A stretch of DNA of 64,000 nucleotides, taken from contig QUOL01000016.1 of NCBI GenBank assembly GCA_009761415.1, positions 186,001 through 250,000 on the forward strand. The letters are read 5' to 3'. Source of the stretch: Sarcomyxa edulis (lineage: Eukaryota; Basidiomycota; Agaricomycetes; Agaricales; Mycenaceae). Below, piece by piece: positions 23,218 to 33,426 of the stretch. The notes under the pieces are model-generated. The model did not search any database. It saw only the letters and a list, made by a program, of their open reading frames with translations, and was not told the origin of the DNA. A program made the position numbers and the translations under genes. How positions within the stretch are numbered: position 1 is the first letter of the stretch; every line of letters starts with the position of its first letter.

Positions 23218-25500
23218 CTACTTCTTTGCCTTCGTTACAGGTGGCCCAAAGAAATTCGCTATCGACCCTTTCTTTGGTGCGGGTTTTGAATCCGACTTTC
23301 CAGGTTTCTTGATACCCGGCGCCTTGCTAGTCTTGGCCGATGCTGTAGAAGATGCGAGTTTGTCTTTCGACGGTGCTGCAGGTCTATCTTTGGACGCCAC
23401 AGCAGGGGGATCCATCACTACATCCACGTCCTCTTCTTTTGATTTCGTGGCTTTCGCCTTGCCTTTCGCCTTGCTTTTGACGGGTTTCTCTACTTCCGGT
23501 TCTTCTTCGTCGACGGACTCGTACGATGAATAGTCCTCCGTAGCTATATTCAAGTCAGCAAATCAATGAACGGTGATAAAATCAAGAACTGCAGCAGGGG
23601 ATGCATACCCATGTATCCTTTATCATCAACCATCATCCTACTCTTGACCACCCGTTTCTTCTTTATTCCGTTGCGTCCGACTGGTATTACTTTCCTTTCT
23701 TTCTTCTTCTTCGGTTTCGGCTTTGATGCTATATCGATATTATCGTCCATTGCAACGTCGCTCTCTTCTTCCTCCTCTTCCTCCTCGGGTTCATTCTTCT
23801 TAGGTTCTCGTGATACACGTATCACTTCATCTGTAGCGTCCCTTGCGTGAGCTAGAATCCCAAGTGAACACATTCCACTACGCACCGTCATCCACGTCCA
23901 TCATAGCCTTCAATTCTTCCCTGTGTTTGTCCGTCTCAGAATCATCGGTGGCATCCATGAATCCTACAGCCGATTTCCCTTTTCCTTTCCGACGGGAAGG
24001 TATGACGACTTCCTCATCAGACTCATCAGATAAAACAACACCTTTCTTCACTCGAGAATGTGATACTGTTTTGGGTTTCACAGCTGGTTTGATTGGCCGA
24101 GTCACAGATGATTCTGCTTCGCTCTCTTCATCGGATAATAGAGTAGGTATCGATTTTCGTTTTGTCCCTCGCTGGAAAAGAACATGAGATTTCTGCGCAT
24201 ATGAAAGTGTGAGTATGATCTCACGGACCTTCGGTGGCCCAATCTTCAGTTTCGTCTTTTCCTTGTCTGATCCTGAGGCTTCCGCCTTGATGGTTATTTC
24301 CTGCTTCGTCTTCACTTCCTGCTTCGCCTTCACTTCTTGTTTTGCTTTCGCTTCCTGTTCTGCCTTCGCTTCCTGTTTCGCCTCGAAGTCCAGCTTTGCC
24401 TTCACGTCTATCTTTGCCTTCGCCTCTTCCTTCTTGACATCCTTCGCTTCTTCTTTCTTCATCTCCTTTGTCTTCGCCTTGCTAAAGTCAAGTTTCCCGG
24501 TCGCCTTGGGTTTCACCACAGCCGTTGTTGTTTTTTCTTTCTCAGCAGCTTGTTCCTTTGCTACGACCTTCTCCTTCTCCTTGCCTTTGACGGGCGGATT
24601 GACGACCTGCGTTTTTGAAGACGAAGCTGCCGTTTTAAATGCCTTCACAGCATCCATCTATATCATAGGTAGGCTCAAAAAAATGAAAAGGCCAACGAAG
24701 CACTGTCATGCGCTCACCTCGATGTGTGCTCCAATCACTTTACCAACAATCTTCGCCAATTCCGGTCCTTTCGGTCCATTATCAGCCTGTCGTACGTCCT
24801 CCGTAGGTCCACATATAAGTCCTGCATCCTTATAAGAGCAACGAATGAGGTTTCCTGTGTGTTAAAGCCTCATGCATAAGACGTTAACGCACTTTGATGG
24901 ACGATGGTGACAGGCTGTAGATATGAATACTATGCAAACGGGTATATTGTGATTTTGCATCTTTTGAGTGGAAGGAGATCAGTTGAGATGCAAGGTATTT
25001 CATAAAGGAGAAATGTGATAGGTTAGCGTACGTTCAAGCTCGTTCTCCCCGACCAGCACGATCTTGGTTTGTGGCACATCCTCGCCGTCATCTCCTTCAT
25101 CACCATCCATATTCGCGTCGTCATCATATTCCATATCTACTTCCATTCTTGATTCGTCGTCGTATCGCGTTCGTTGCGTGGGGATCTCGCCGCTGAGTAG
25201 GTAGGTCGCGATGGATGGTCGTTGTTGGGATTGAGTTTGCGCGTGGTAGTTGGCGAGTTCACTTGAGGTTGCGATGTTTGTGGTTCAGTTCTGATCTGTA
25301 CGATGATGAGAGAGCTTCGCTTACTTCTTGGCTGTATTGACATGGATGGCTTGGTCTCTACTGAGGGAGCGGTATGTAACCTGGCACGCCAGTTGGAGTC
25401 AGGTCCACTGAGATGCAAGTGGGAAAAAGGAAATATATACAATGTTGTTATCAATGAAGAGTTTCTTGGTGAGATAGTCGGTGATCGCCTGGGTACTCAT
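23218..25500 (-). CDS. CDC27: DNA polymerase delta subunit 3 (POLD3 / Cdc27)
   Basis: Non-catalytic subunit of replicative DNA polymerase delta (and of Pol zeta), linking it to PCNA. The start at 25500 gives MSTQAITDYLTKKLFIDNNI. After an intron come VTYRSLSRDQAIHVNTAKNE and LANYHAQTQ...IATYLLSGE, which is the winged-helix N-terminus of the Cdc27 family. The middle is long, disordered, and rich in Lys, Glu, Asp and Ser, with a minisatellite-like KAKQE run and acidic patches. The C-terminus KKGSIANFFGPP is a PIP-box-like PCNA-binding peptide, although the canonical first Gln is not kept. About six exons. A small basic tail follows the PIP-like motif. The identity rests on both ends of the protein agreeing with the family. 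Confidence 0.88.
24290..24420. repeat. 15-nt minisatellite-like coding repeat inside POLD3
   Basis: Degenerate direct repeats of about 15 nt (plus strand GCCTTCGCTTCCTGT-type units) encode repeated KAKQE/AKAEQ pentads on the minus strand. Units differ by several substitutions. The repeat lies in the disordered linker, so copy number is likely tolerant to change. Confidence 0.7.
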
Positions 25501-26117
25501 CTGCGTGTGTGGAAGTTGGGAGAGCTTTAAATTCAACACGACGATAAATTTCAAAATAGTGACTATCGCGTCGGGTCACAGTCTGTCACACCTGCACGCG
25601 GTGCGTGGCGCGTGGCAGCACTCAATTAAGTGCTCTACTGTCCCTTCCCCTCGAAGTTGCCGGAACACCAAGGGTTACGCGGAGAATAGGTAAACAAAAT
25701 ATATGGTACACCAGAAGGAGCCCGCGAGTCTTAGTATAGTCATTGAGGATACCTGCAGGCGCCCCAGAACTCCCAGGCTGGGAGCTTCCAGTACGAAATT
25801 CCAGTATATCGCATCGATTCTGGATAAGGGAGTTAACACATTCTCTGGATGTCTATAGTAGGTGCAACTTTCAGCTCGTTTCACGGCACTGGGTACAGAT
25901 TAGCCACAACTGAAACATAGAATGCAGATGCTACACGTACCACAATTGAAGGTAGGTAACCATTGGATTATGTCCGAGAGAACATCTGCAAGCGGAGGTT
26001 TCTGGTGTCTGTCCTGGAAGATTTGAATGATTCATCGATAAGTACAGTTTCATCACTTCCTTTCCTTCTCAGCAGCAAGCTTCGAGCGCGGACATAGATA
26101 TGAGTACCGTTCGGGGA
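25501..26117. other. Intergenic region between POLD3 and the SnoaL-like gene
   Basis: About 620 bp, upstream of POLD3 and downstream of the minus-strand gene at 26118. No supported ORF. An alternative last exon of the SnoaL-like gene could reach to about 26060. Confidence 0.4.
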
Positions 26118-26639
26118 TCAGAACAGCGGATACAAGCATACCTTCTGTGTAGCAGCCAATTTCCCGATTCCTGCCAGATAAGCAGCCCCCGAATCTGCCC
26201 ATACCTGATACTCCGTGATCTTGAGATCCTGATCAAAGTCTAACATATACGCAAACGTCTCATTCCAACTTTCGCCCGTGCTAAGCCACGTGAATTTGGC
26301 CTTTCCCTTACACGACACCCTGGAAACTTCTGTGTCTACAGTAAAAAGAGAAAAAGACATGTCGTCGTACGTCAGGACTGATCCGATGATGGTCATGTAC
26401 TTTTCGATGGCGGGAAGACCGACAAAGCGCGTTCCTAGGAAAGGTGCGAGGGATGGGTCGCCGTATTCGATAGCAGATGGTTCATGGGTGCTAGAGAAAG
26501 CGGATAAGACTATAGGAAGATCTTTCTTGGAAGCAAAGGCATCACAAAATGCTTCTGCGGCATGAAGCAGCTGGTCTCTAGACGGAGCCATGAGGCCTTT
26601 CCAGGGGTGAACGTGGTTTTCTAGAAAGTCGGGACCCAT
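26118..26639 (-). CDS. SnoaL/NTF2-like fold protein
   Basis: A single open exon of 173 codons starting MGPDFLENHVHPWKG. The helix RDQLLHAAEAFCDAFASKK, then PFLGTRFVGLPAIEKYMTII and a series of alternating strands ending KITEYQVWADSGAAYLAG match the cone-shaped NTF2/SnoaL fold found in many small fungal proteins. These include polyketide cyclases, dehydratases and proteins of unknown role. No catalytic His/Asp arrangement can be assigned by eye. An AAG-GTATGC near 26140 could be a splice donor, giving a shorter alternative C-terminus, so the last seven residues are uncertain. Confidence 0.6.
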   Translation of the reverse strand: MGPDFLENHVHPWKGLMAPSRDQLLHAAEAFCDAFASKKDLPIVLSAFSSTHEPSAIEYGDPSLAPFLGTRFVGLPAIEKYMTIIGSVLTYDDMSFSLFTVDTEVSRVSCKGKAKFTWLSTGESWNETFAYMLDFDQDLKITEYQVWADSGAAYLAGIGKLAATQKVCLYPLF

Positions 26640-26920
26640 ATTTGCTCGCCGACGATGGATTCGATGCGAAGGCGCGATATCGATGATAGTGTCCTTAGAA
26701 TATATACCGCTGGTAATCTACGGATAGATGTACGCCTCAAGAACAGGCCAGGCAGAGACTGAGATGATGGGTGTTGGGGGAATTTAATTATATCTCGCAT
26801 GTGAATTTGATTTTGCGACATTGTGCCATCCCCGATCACTTGCCTTTATGTAAAAATCAGCTCTTATAAGTACTTCCCTCCTTTTCTACTACAAATCTCC
26901 CCTTCTTCCTACCCACCTCG
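26640..26920. promoter_or_regulatory. Putative divergent promoter region
   Basis: 280 bp between the divergent SnoaL-like and coiled-coil genes. There are pyrimidine-rich tracts on the plus strand just before 26921 (CTTTTCTACT, CCCCTTCTTCCT). No defined element is recognised. Confidence 0.35.
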
Positions 26921-27792
26921 ATGTCCTCTTCTCTGGAATCCTCTCACTCCAACGAACGGTCTGAAAAGGTTCGGTCCCAACAGACTTGGAATGCAGAGTG
27001 TCCGGCATATGTAACATCTCAGTCAGTATCGCGCCTTTGCACGTCTTCCTTGACAATTCTGATCAATTTCCATTCCGTAGTAAACTAGAGGCCGCCCTGA
27101 AGAAAGTCTCGAAGCAAGCTGTACAGTATGAATATCAAATGAAAGACCTGGAGGTGAGCAAATTGTATCTCTCCAATTCGAGCCCGACCAACGCCGAATT
27201 CAAGTCCAAGCTCGCGGAAAACCTGAGTAATTTCCGCGCTATCGATAGTTTATTGCAAGAAGCCTTTACTGGTCTTCCGGTGTGTGCATAGCTTCCTAAA
27301 TTGTTCTCATTATACTGATATCGACTTTCCTTCACAGCGAAACTCTAGAAGGGCCGACCGTGCAATCACCTCCCACATCCCACACATCACAAGTGAACTC
27401 GATGAATCTATGCAATCTCTTACAGAGCTAGCAAAGACTTTACCCACAATCCAATCCCAGGTCGCCGACATTCGCCTCGTATACGATTCTGGTCGTCAGA
27501 AGGTCCGTCTCGCTCCTATACCTTATACTTTATGCATCACGTCCTTAGTCTAAAACAACAGGCTCAATCCCTAGTCTCCGAACTCACCTGGTTGAACACC
27601 GATTTTTACGACCGCTGGCGTTCCATAATATTCACATCTTCCAGTCCGGTCTCCTGGCGCTGGAAAGTGCTTATGCGTTTCTTCTTCGCTGTCTCGTTTA
27701 TAATCTGCGTATCACTGCTTTGGATCGTCCTTTGTGGCGCGTACAGAGCTCATCGTCAAAGATTAGTCTGGGGCGAGAGGTTGATGTCTTGA
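26921..27792 (+). CDS. Coiled-coil protein with C-terminal membrane anchor
   Basis: Four or more exons. The first (MSSSLESSHSNERSEK) is Ser-rich. The second carries a heptad-like helix (LEAALKKVSKQAVQYEYQ, then KSKLAENLSNFRAIDSLLQE), continued by AITSHIPHITSELDES and ELAKTLPTIQSQVADIR. The last exon has RWKVLMRFFFAVSFI followed by ICVSLLWIVLCGAYRAHRQR, a single hydrophobic segment of about 21 residues near the C-terminus with basic flanks. This suggests a tail-anchored membrane protein facing the cytosol. I do not recognise the family. The first splice (TCTCA-GTCAGT to CCGTAG) is inferred from frame continuity. Confidence 0.6.
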
Positions 27793-28335
27793 CATCGACC
27801 CCACTCATGCATCGCGAATTGAGGTATATCATCATTTCATTTTCCTGTTTCTGACGATACTCATACTCACTTCAGTCTAAAGAATCTCTGCTGGCTTGCA
27901 TACCAACTGTCGCTCTCGGTTCATCCCACCGTCTGTCCTTACTCCGTCTCCTTTGCTCTGCTTTCATTGTTGTCTGTATTACCATCACCACGACCAGGTC
28001 TCTCCGGCCTGCGCCTCTTTATTGTTCTATATCTCATCTCGGTGCTCAATTCCTACCTAACTTCTTGTGCATACCTTCAACCATCGTACTCTCGTACTTT
28101 TCTCGATTCAAATCACTTGTAACAATCACCTTGACATATCTTGGGCTGCATATTATATTATAATCATTAGCAGTTTCAATTACAGTTCAAGTGAAGACTC
28201 TGAAGAGCATCGTCAACGACGATTCGCTAAATGATACAGTAATCCACATCCAAAGCTGAAAGTACAGCGTCCCAGATATAATTCCCGGTATATAAGATAG
28301 TAAGTTGTGTAGAGTATGATTATCCTACCATCTAT
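27793..28335. other. Convergent 3' intergenic region
   Basis: About 540 bp between two stops on opposite strands. It is T- and C-rich on the plus strand and no ORF is supported. It holds the 3' ends of the coiled-coil gene and of DNA polymerase kappa. Confidence 0.4.
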
Positions 28336-31300
28336 TCATCGTCCCTTCCTCTGCGGTTTCCCACCTGACGGTTTATTCTTCATCATAGTAGCCCTAGGAG
28401 CGCTAGCCACAATTGCAGAATTCGGTTTACGACGAGTACCCGGACTAGTAGTAGTGCTGGCCTGAGCCTGGGCTTCCCGGATAGCCCCCCGGCTCAGACA
28501 GAAATCGATATGTTCGTTCAGACCCTGGTTGTCCGTTTGTAGCTCCTTACCGCAAATCGGGCATGAATGAGATTGTAATGTCGTTTCAGCCTTCGGATTC
28601 GGATTCGGCTTGCTTTTAGGTACACCAAGAGTTGACGATGACGGTGAGTTCGCACGTTGCTTGGTGCTGACACTAGTACTCCGTGGTTTCGTCCTCATTT
28701 TCGAACGAGCGACAGGCGAGAGACTTGATGTGGAAGCAACATTGCCCTGAGATGAGGTTGCTGGGGCCGATACGGGCGGTCGTGGCCGTGGGTTTGGTTT
28801 TGACGATACCTCTTCATATGCAGTGGTACTGGCATCCGTCTTGGGGATAGGACTTAAATAATCTGGTTCTTCGTCGACGTCGTGAGAGTCTATATCCTGA
28901 CTCTGACTCTGACTCAGGTCAGTATCATCTTCCTCGTGTTCGTGGAATCCGGGCATGGCGTCTTCGTCAAGGCCTTCTAGTTCCCCATCGGCGTCGGCGT
29001 CGGTCGAAACAAAACCATCGTCGAGTTTGCGTCGTTTTCTTGGTGATTCAGAGTCTGTATTTCGATCTTTGTTCTTGATAGGCTCGAAAAACTGGATATT
29101 TGGCGTGAGGGGCTGGCAGTTCACACTCGTAGACAAATTATGAACGCACCCGTTTGATTCCCCCCGCAGGCTCCTGTGGAGCCCGTAAATCCTTCAGTTT
29201 CGTGACTCTCAGCCCAATGAGTCTTAGCTTCATTGGGAGCTCGGGGATGAGCAGCTCTTTGCCAGTCTGGGTAGATGGTAAGATATTTGCTATTTGGGAG
29301 GGCAGAGAATGAGAAACCTACAGCGAATAAGTCTGCTTTCTTCGTTATCCAACGATCAAATGATTTTGCACGGGTGAACACTGAAAGAAGTGATAAGTAA
29401 ATCAAGATATTTGCACGGCTTGAGGGATCGTACCTTGATAGGTATCAAGCTTAAACTTGAGAGTGACCGTCCGTCCAGTCCACCCGTTGCTCTCCATGTC
29501 ATTCTCGAGCTCCGCCGCGACTTCGTCCAGCTTTTCTAAAATCTTGACTTTGTCGCCTAATGGGTTGAATGTCCTATGTATGAAACCGCACATCAGTCCA
29601 CTCCGATTTAACGAGAGATACGTTTATTACCTTTCAGCGCCAATACTCTTCCGTTCATGTCTCTCAGAAGGCTGTACTGTATTCGATGCGATTCCGAGAT
29701 GAGTCCGGAGAAGGAACTTCAATCCAAATTGTTTATCCATCAACGATAACGTCGCTCGGTGAGTGTATATGTCACCGCATGTCTGTGTGAGAGGTATGAG
29801 TGCACGCTAGTATGTGAATAACGATACGAACCTTGATACCAATAGACTCTAATAATCTCTCATTCACTCGCCCGATACCAGGAACTTTCCGGATGGAGAG
29901 ATCGTGCATGAATGCAATTATAGATTTGCTGTCGAAGGGGAGATGGAATTGGCCGTTTGGTTTGTTCTACCCGCAAATGTTCATTAGTCACTTCACGTGC
30001 AGCACAATCAGATAGAAGAGAAACATACCTTGTCTGAACATATCTGGATGCAACGATGATGGTGGTGGTAGGCGGTCGGATAGGATATGCGATATACAAG
30101 GCAAGACATACCTTGGCGAGCATCTAAGAACGAATGAGTTCGAGGTCACAACGATGGACCAAATATCGTCTTTATTACCTTATTCGGTGCGATTCCAGCG
30201 CTTACGGTCAAGTCCGTTTCTCGATGTACCGTCTCACGCATTTCTTTGACGCAGTCGTCGGGGGTCAGGCAATGCTCCGCACAGTACTGGGTGATGCTAC
30301 AGTGTCAAAGAAGTCAGATTCGAGACCATCTACGATAAAGAAAAGAAAATGAGTACTTCAGATACCCCTCATCGCATCCTGCAGGACACATATTTGAGTC
30401 ATAGCGCTTAAATACGGCCATGACTTTCGTAGACATTTCTTGATATCGAGCTGGATTTATATCGAGCTGGATCAGATCTGGACAGAGTTTCTTGGCGATG
30501 AATCCTGTGTTGTTGAGGATCGAAAAAGTTGTTGTTACAGCTAACCACGAATCAAATTGGAGGAAGGGTGAACGCACCTGCCATTCCAGAACGGACACCG
30601 TATTTACGGGCTTCATATGACGCAGTCGTAAGGACACCATGGCCAACCTATGGGTCGTGGAATCGATCAGTGCTTGAGGCATGGGCTTCCCGGATACAAC
30701 ATTGGGTTTGACGCACACCGAACGCTTTCCCCGCAAGCTCAGGGTTATGCAGAAGCTCGACATTGGCAAAAAACGCATCCATATCGACGTGAACGATAAT
30801 TTGGCTTAGATCCCTCTGCTCTTCTAGCTCTTCAAGCTTCATGATGTTTAATATATTACACATTCTTCCACTGGTTCGGGTTAAGCGCTCACCAAACGAT
30901 CGACTGCAACCTCTACCTTCACTGCTCACCAAATGAGCTTGAGCCGGTGTTGAAGAAATCATTAGAGGATGTCACTAACGCACCTATATCAGCTCCCTTC
31001 ATAACATCATCGCGCTGCTTGAGAATACGAGCGATACGTTCAGTGAGGTCTTTATCCTTCTTCTTCTCGTTCTGTGGTCCACCATCAAGCACGAGAAATA
31101 GGGAGACATGTATATGAAGACTCACTTCGTAATACTTGGATCCCTTAGAAGCCTCTGCGATTATCCTGTTGATTTCGGTCTGGTCGATCGCGAGGCTGGA
31201 TGAAGAAATGAGGATCTGGATGATTACTTGCTAGACTGGTTTGATAGCGGCGGGGACGACAAACCCAGCTTTTCCGGTGGATGGACCAGCCAAGCGTTTG

Positions 31301-31350
31301 ACTAGACTAGCGGTTTGTTGAGACTGTTCCGGGGCCGCCATCCATTCCAT
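28336..31350 (-). CDS. DNA polymerase kappa (Y-family translesion polymerase)
   Basis: Translesion DNA polymerase that bypasses bulky minor-groove lesions in the nucleus. The minus-strand start MEWMAAPEQSQQ is followed by KRLAGPSTGKAG, spliced to LAIDQTEINRIIAEASKGSK, which matches the N-clasp of Pol kappa. Catalytic motifs are the metal-binding VHVDMDAFFANVEL (about 30770) and AGCDEGYL (about 30390), where the usual Ser before DE is Cys. Then come TVSAGIAPNKMLAK, the helix-hairpin-helix IRKVPGIGRVNERLLESIG, and a little-finger domain with TGRTVTLKFK. The C-terminus carries one UBZ4-type ubiquitin-binding zinc finger (CPICGKEL...HIDFC near 28500-28560) and a basic tail. About twelve exons. 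An in-frame ATG at 31341 is an alternative start. Animal Pol kappa often has two UBZ fingers; here one is visible. Confidence 0.92.
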
Positions 31351-31912
31351 AAATATCCTAAGAGGGATCGAGGAAGTATGGAAGTTCAAGTCCAAGTTCG
31401 TATTCCGAGTCCGAAGCCGCCGGGGCCGCGCAATATTATTGTTACAAGTCACATCTTGTGAGGTGACAATGTCACTGGCAAGCTTTGGCGCGTGCCAGCT
31501 GAAAACAAGCCTCTTGCTTTCGATTGCAGTTCGTTAGGGTCACTATTGATACGATTTTAACAGACATGAGACTGTATACAATGGCGCAATGCAGTCATAA
31601 AACTGACTCGGGTGTTGATGGGACGACACATGAGCTACTGGTATAGACGAAGCTCTAGTAAAGGGATTTATGGACGCGCAGCTGAAGATAGACAGCGGAG
31701 ACTTTGATGAGATCAGAGAACCATATTCTACGATGGAATTACACCGGCCAAAAATCAGACGGTTAGGATGCAATACTATTGCAATGTAACATCCTGAAGA
31801 GCTGTAATTCCACATAGCGATGGGTATCATGGGCCGAAATCAAGTTCAACTATACAAGAACAAGCAAGAAAATCGATCAGAACAAGAAACTCCTGTGTGC
31901 ATGTGAGACTTA
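31351..31912. other. Upstream region of DNA polymerase kappa, no gene
   Basis: About 560 bp up to the transposon. A 95-codon minus frame at 31543-31830 has no recognisable features. Likely promoter of the polymerase gene plus the 3' flank interrupted by the transposon. Confidence 0.4.
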
Positions 31913-31921
31913 CAAAACTAG
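31913..31921. repeat. Target site duplication, left copy (CAAAACTAG)
   Basis: The nonamer CAAAACTAG directly abuts the left terminal inverted repeat. It is identical to 33364-33372 on the other side. Confidence 0.9.
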
Positions 31922-32191
31922 TAGACTCGTAACCAGGCCCTAAAAATTTTTGGTGAAGATTGAAGACAGTCGTTCAATCCCAAAGTGTAGGGACTGGAAG
32001 ATTTCGACCGCGGCGAGTACAGTCGGCTTTTGCCGAATAATTGTTTTGACTTAGAAAAATTCGCCTTCTTGAGAATATACTTTTTTCGTCTTTTCCCACT
32101 TGTGAGCCAGGAGTTGTCTCGGGACTTCAATTACAAGACACATTGTATAAATCTTTTTCTCCAGCGGATACGAACTGGTCGAGATATCCGC
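31922..32191 (+). repeat. Left terminal inverted repeat (270 bp)
   Basis: Pairs with 33094-33363 in reverse orientation. It is near-identical over about 32000-32105 (from GGGACTGGAAGATTTCG through TTTTCCCACTTGTGAGCC), with a divergent section of about 45 bp near the outer end. Its outer hairpin (CCCTA ... TAGGG) and inner palindrome (GCGGATA ... TATCCGC) are also present in the right copy. Confidence 0.88.
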
Positions 32192-32259
32192 TTCGCGAGC
32201 AATTCGCGAGTGCTGAGCCCAAACACAGGGGCTTTGATCAACCTTTCTTGCCTCTTACC

Positions 32260-32660
32260 ATGCCGTTCACCCCCCTCGTCGACTTGGATCCCGTCAAACT
32301 CGCAGACACATCTCAGAGGCTCTGCAACATCTTTGGAGTCCCTTCCATATGTAGATTCCAAGAGCAAGCATGAATGAACATGCTACAAGGTCGGACAACC
32401 GACATTCCGACTGGCGGGGGCAAGACCCTAGCTTTCTGGTACCCTCTGTTTTATCACTGGACTCCCGGGGACACTAGGAAGGAGTCTCAGAAAATTGTTC
32501 TTGTCATTGGACCGCTTACTGGGCTCATGGAATCCCAGATATGTTTAATTTCGCTTTCTCAAAACAGTACCCTCAATATATGTTCAACAGGCTCAAGGAT
32601 TGCGAAACAAAGGCATCTGTTGTGTACCCGAGAGCGGCTACCACGTTTGGTAGGTGTAGG
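32260..32660 (+). pseudogene. RecQ-like DNA helicase 5' fragment (captured, broken)
   Basis: Reads MPFTPLVDLDPVKLADTS, then CRFQEQA, an in-frame TGA (32371-32373), then MNMLQGRTT, the Walker A PTGGGKTLAFWYPLFYHW, and KIVLVIGPLTGLMESQ. An intron-like gap is followed by QAQGLRNKGI. This is the start of the RecQ-family helicases that are abundant in Agaricomycete genomes. The stop sits where those proteins usually have a Gly, and two residues seem deleted before DIPTGGGKT. The sequence ends near 32660 without motifs II-VI. A non-functional captured fragment is the simplest reading. Confidence 0.8.
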
Positions 32661-32978
32661 ATCCATTATTGACATGGGAGATGATATTGGCACCTCAGAG
32701 CGCATACGGGTGGGTTTACGCCGTTTCGGAGTGGAAGGGAGTGGAGTAGCAGCTGAAATAGAGCTATCACCGGCTGGGAAGTATTGAGAACCTAGGTTCG
32801 AGTCCATATGCATATCATATTCGTGTTTGTGCTGTGGTCCATGCAATCCGTGGGCATGAGGCGGCGACGACCGTGAATCGGGTGGTGCAAAGGAGCGATG
32901 TAACGAACTCAACGTTGATTCAGTGTCCGACTCGGACTCGATGTCGAAATCAGCTGGCGTAGTTCGTTTGCGAGACAT
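32640..32978 (-). pseudogene. Captured N-terminal fragment of an unidentified gene
   Basis: A minus-strand frame from ATG 32978 reads MSRKRTTPADFDIESES, then a Pro/His-rich stretch, then PSTPKRRKPTRMRSEVPISS. The composition looks like a real regulatory protein N-terminus (basic, Ser/Pro-rich, with TP/SP sites) rather than an antisense shadow. It stops making sense where it meets the helicase fragment. I do not recognise the source gene. It lies wholly inside the transposon. Confidence 0.45.
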
Positions 32979-33093
32979 CACGAGGGTCACAGTACGGTGG
33001 TAGAGGTGGAGAATTGTAAGAGAGAAGTTAAATGACTTCGTCGATCGCGCGTGCACGTGGTACAGCCCCTGTGTTGCCCGCAGATGTAAAGAG

Positions 33094-33363
33094 GCGGATA
33101 TTTCATTCAGTTCATATCCGCTGGAGAAACGGATTTATACGATGTGTCTTGTAAAAGGGTTCTCGAGATATCTCCTGGCTCACAAGTGGGAAAAGACGAA
33201 AAAAGTATATTCTTAAGAACGCGAATTTTTCTAAGTCAAAACAATTATTCGGCAAAAGCCGACTGTACTCGCCGCGGTCGAAATCTTCCAGTCCCTATTC
33301 TGCGGAGCAAATTGATCGACTATCATCAATTCCGCAAATCAATAGGGACTGGTTACGAGTCTA
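33094..33363 (-). repeat. Right terminal inverted repeat (270 bp)
   Basis: Reverse-complement partner of 31922-32191. The outer end forms a clear hairpin, CCAGTCCCTA ... TAGGGACTGG, with a second nested stem (TTGCGGAATTGAT / ATCAATTTGCTCCGCA). The inner end is GCGGATAT ... ATATCCGC. Confidence 0.88.
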
Positions 33364-33372
33364 CAAAACTAG
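33364..33372. repeat. Target site duplication, right copy (CAAAACTAG)
   Basis: Identical to the nonamer at 31913-31921. Confidence 0.9.
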
Positions 33373-33426
33373 TGGCAGTGGCGCCCTCGCGTTCGCGTCC
33401 GCTCCTCTTATATCTTCCCAAACAAA

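Larger units (their letters stand above)
31922..33363. mobile_element. 1,442-bp non-autonomous TIR transposon with captured gene pieces
   Basis: Bounded by 270-bp terminal inverted repeats (31922-32191 and 33094-33363) and flanked by perfect 9-bp direct duplications CAAAACTAG. Both ends start TAGACTCGTAACCAG, then one mismatch, then CCCTA. The body carries no transposase. It holds a plus-strand RecQ-like helicase fragment with an in-frame stop and a minus-strand N-terminal fragment of another gene. A 9-bp duplication with long inverted repeats and acquired host fragments is the pattern of Mutator-like (Pack-MULE or foldback) elements; hAT elements would give 8 bp. Class assignment is inferred, since no transposase is present. 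The insertion lies 55 bp downstream of the stop codon of the minus-strand gene at 33427, probably in its 3' UTR. Confidence 0.85.

Noticed and set aside
24209..24835. 208-codon plus-strand frame rich in Phe/Ser/Ala
   Set aside because: Mirror image of the Lys/Glu-rich POLD3 linker; low-complexity antisense.
31543..31830. 95-codon minus-strand frame between Pol kappa and the transposon
   Set aside because: No recognisable content; probable promoter sequence.
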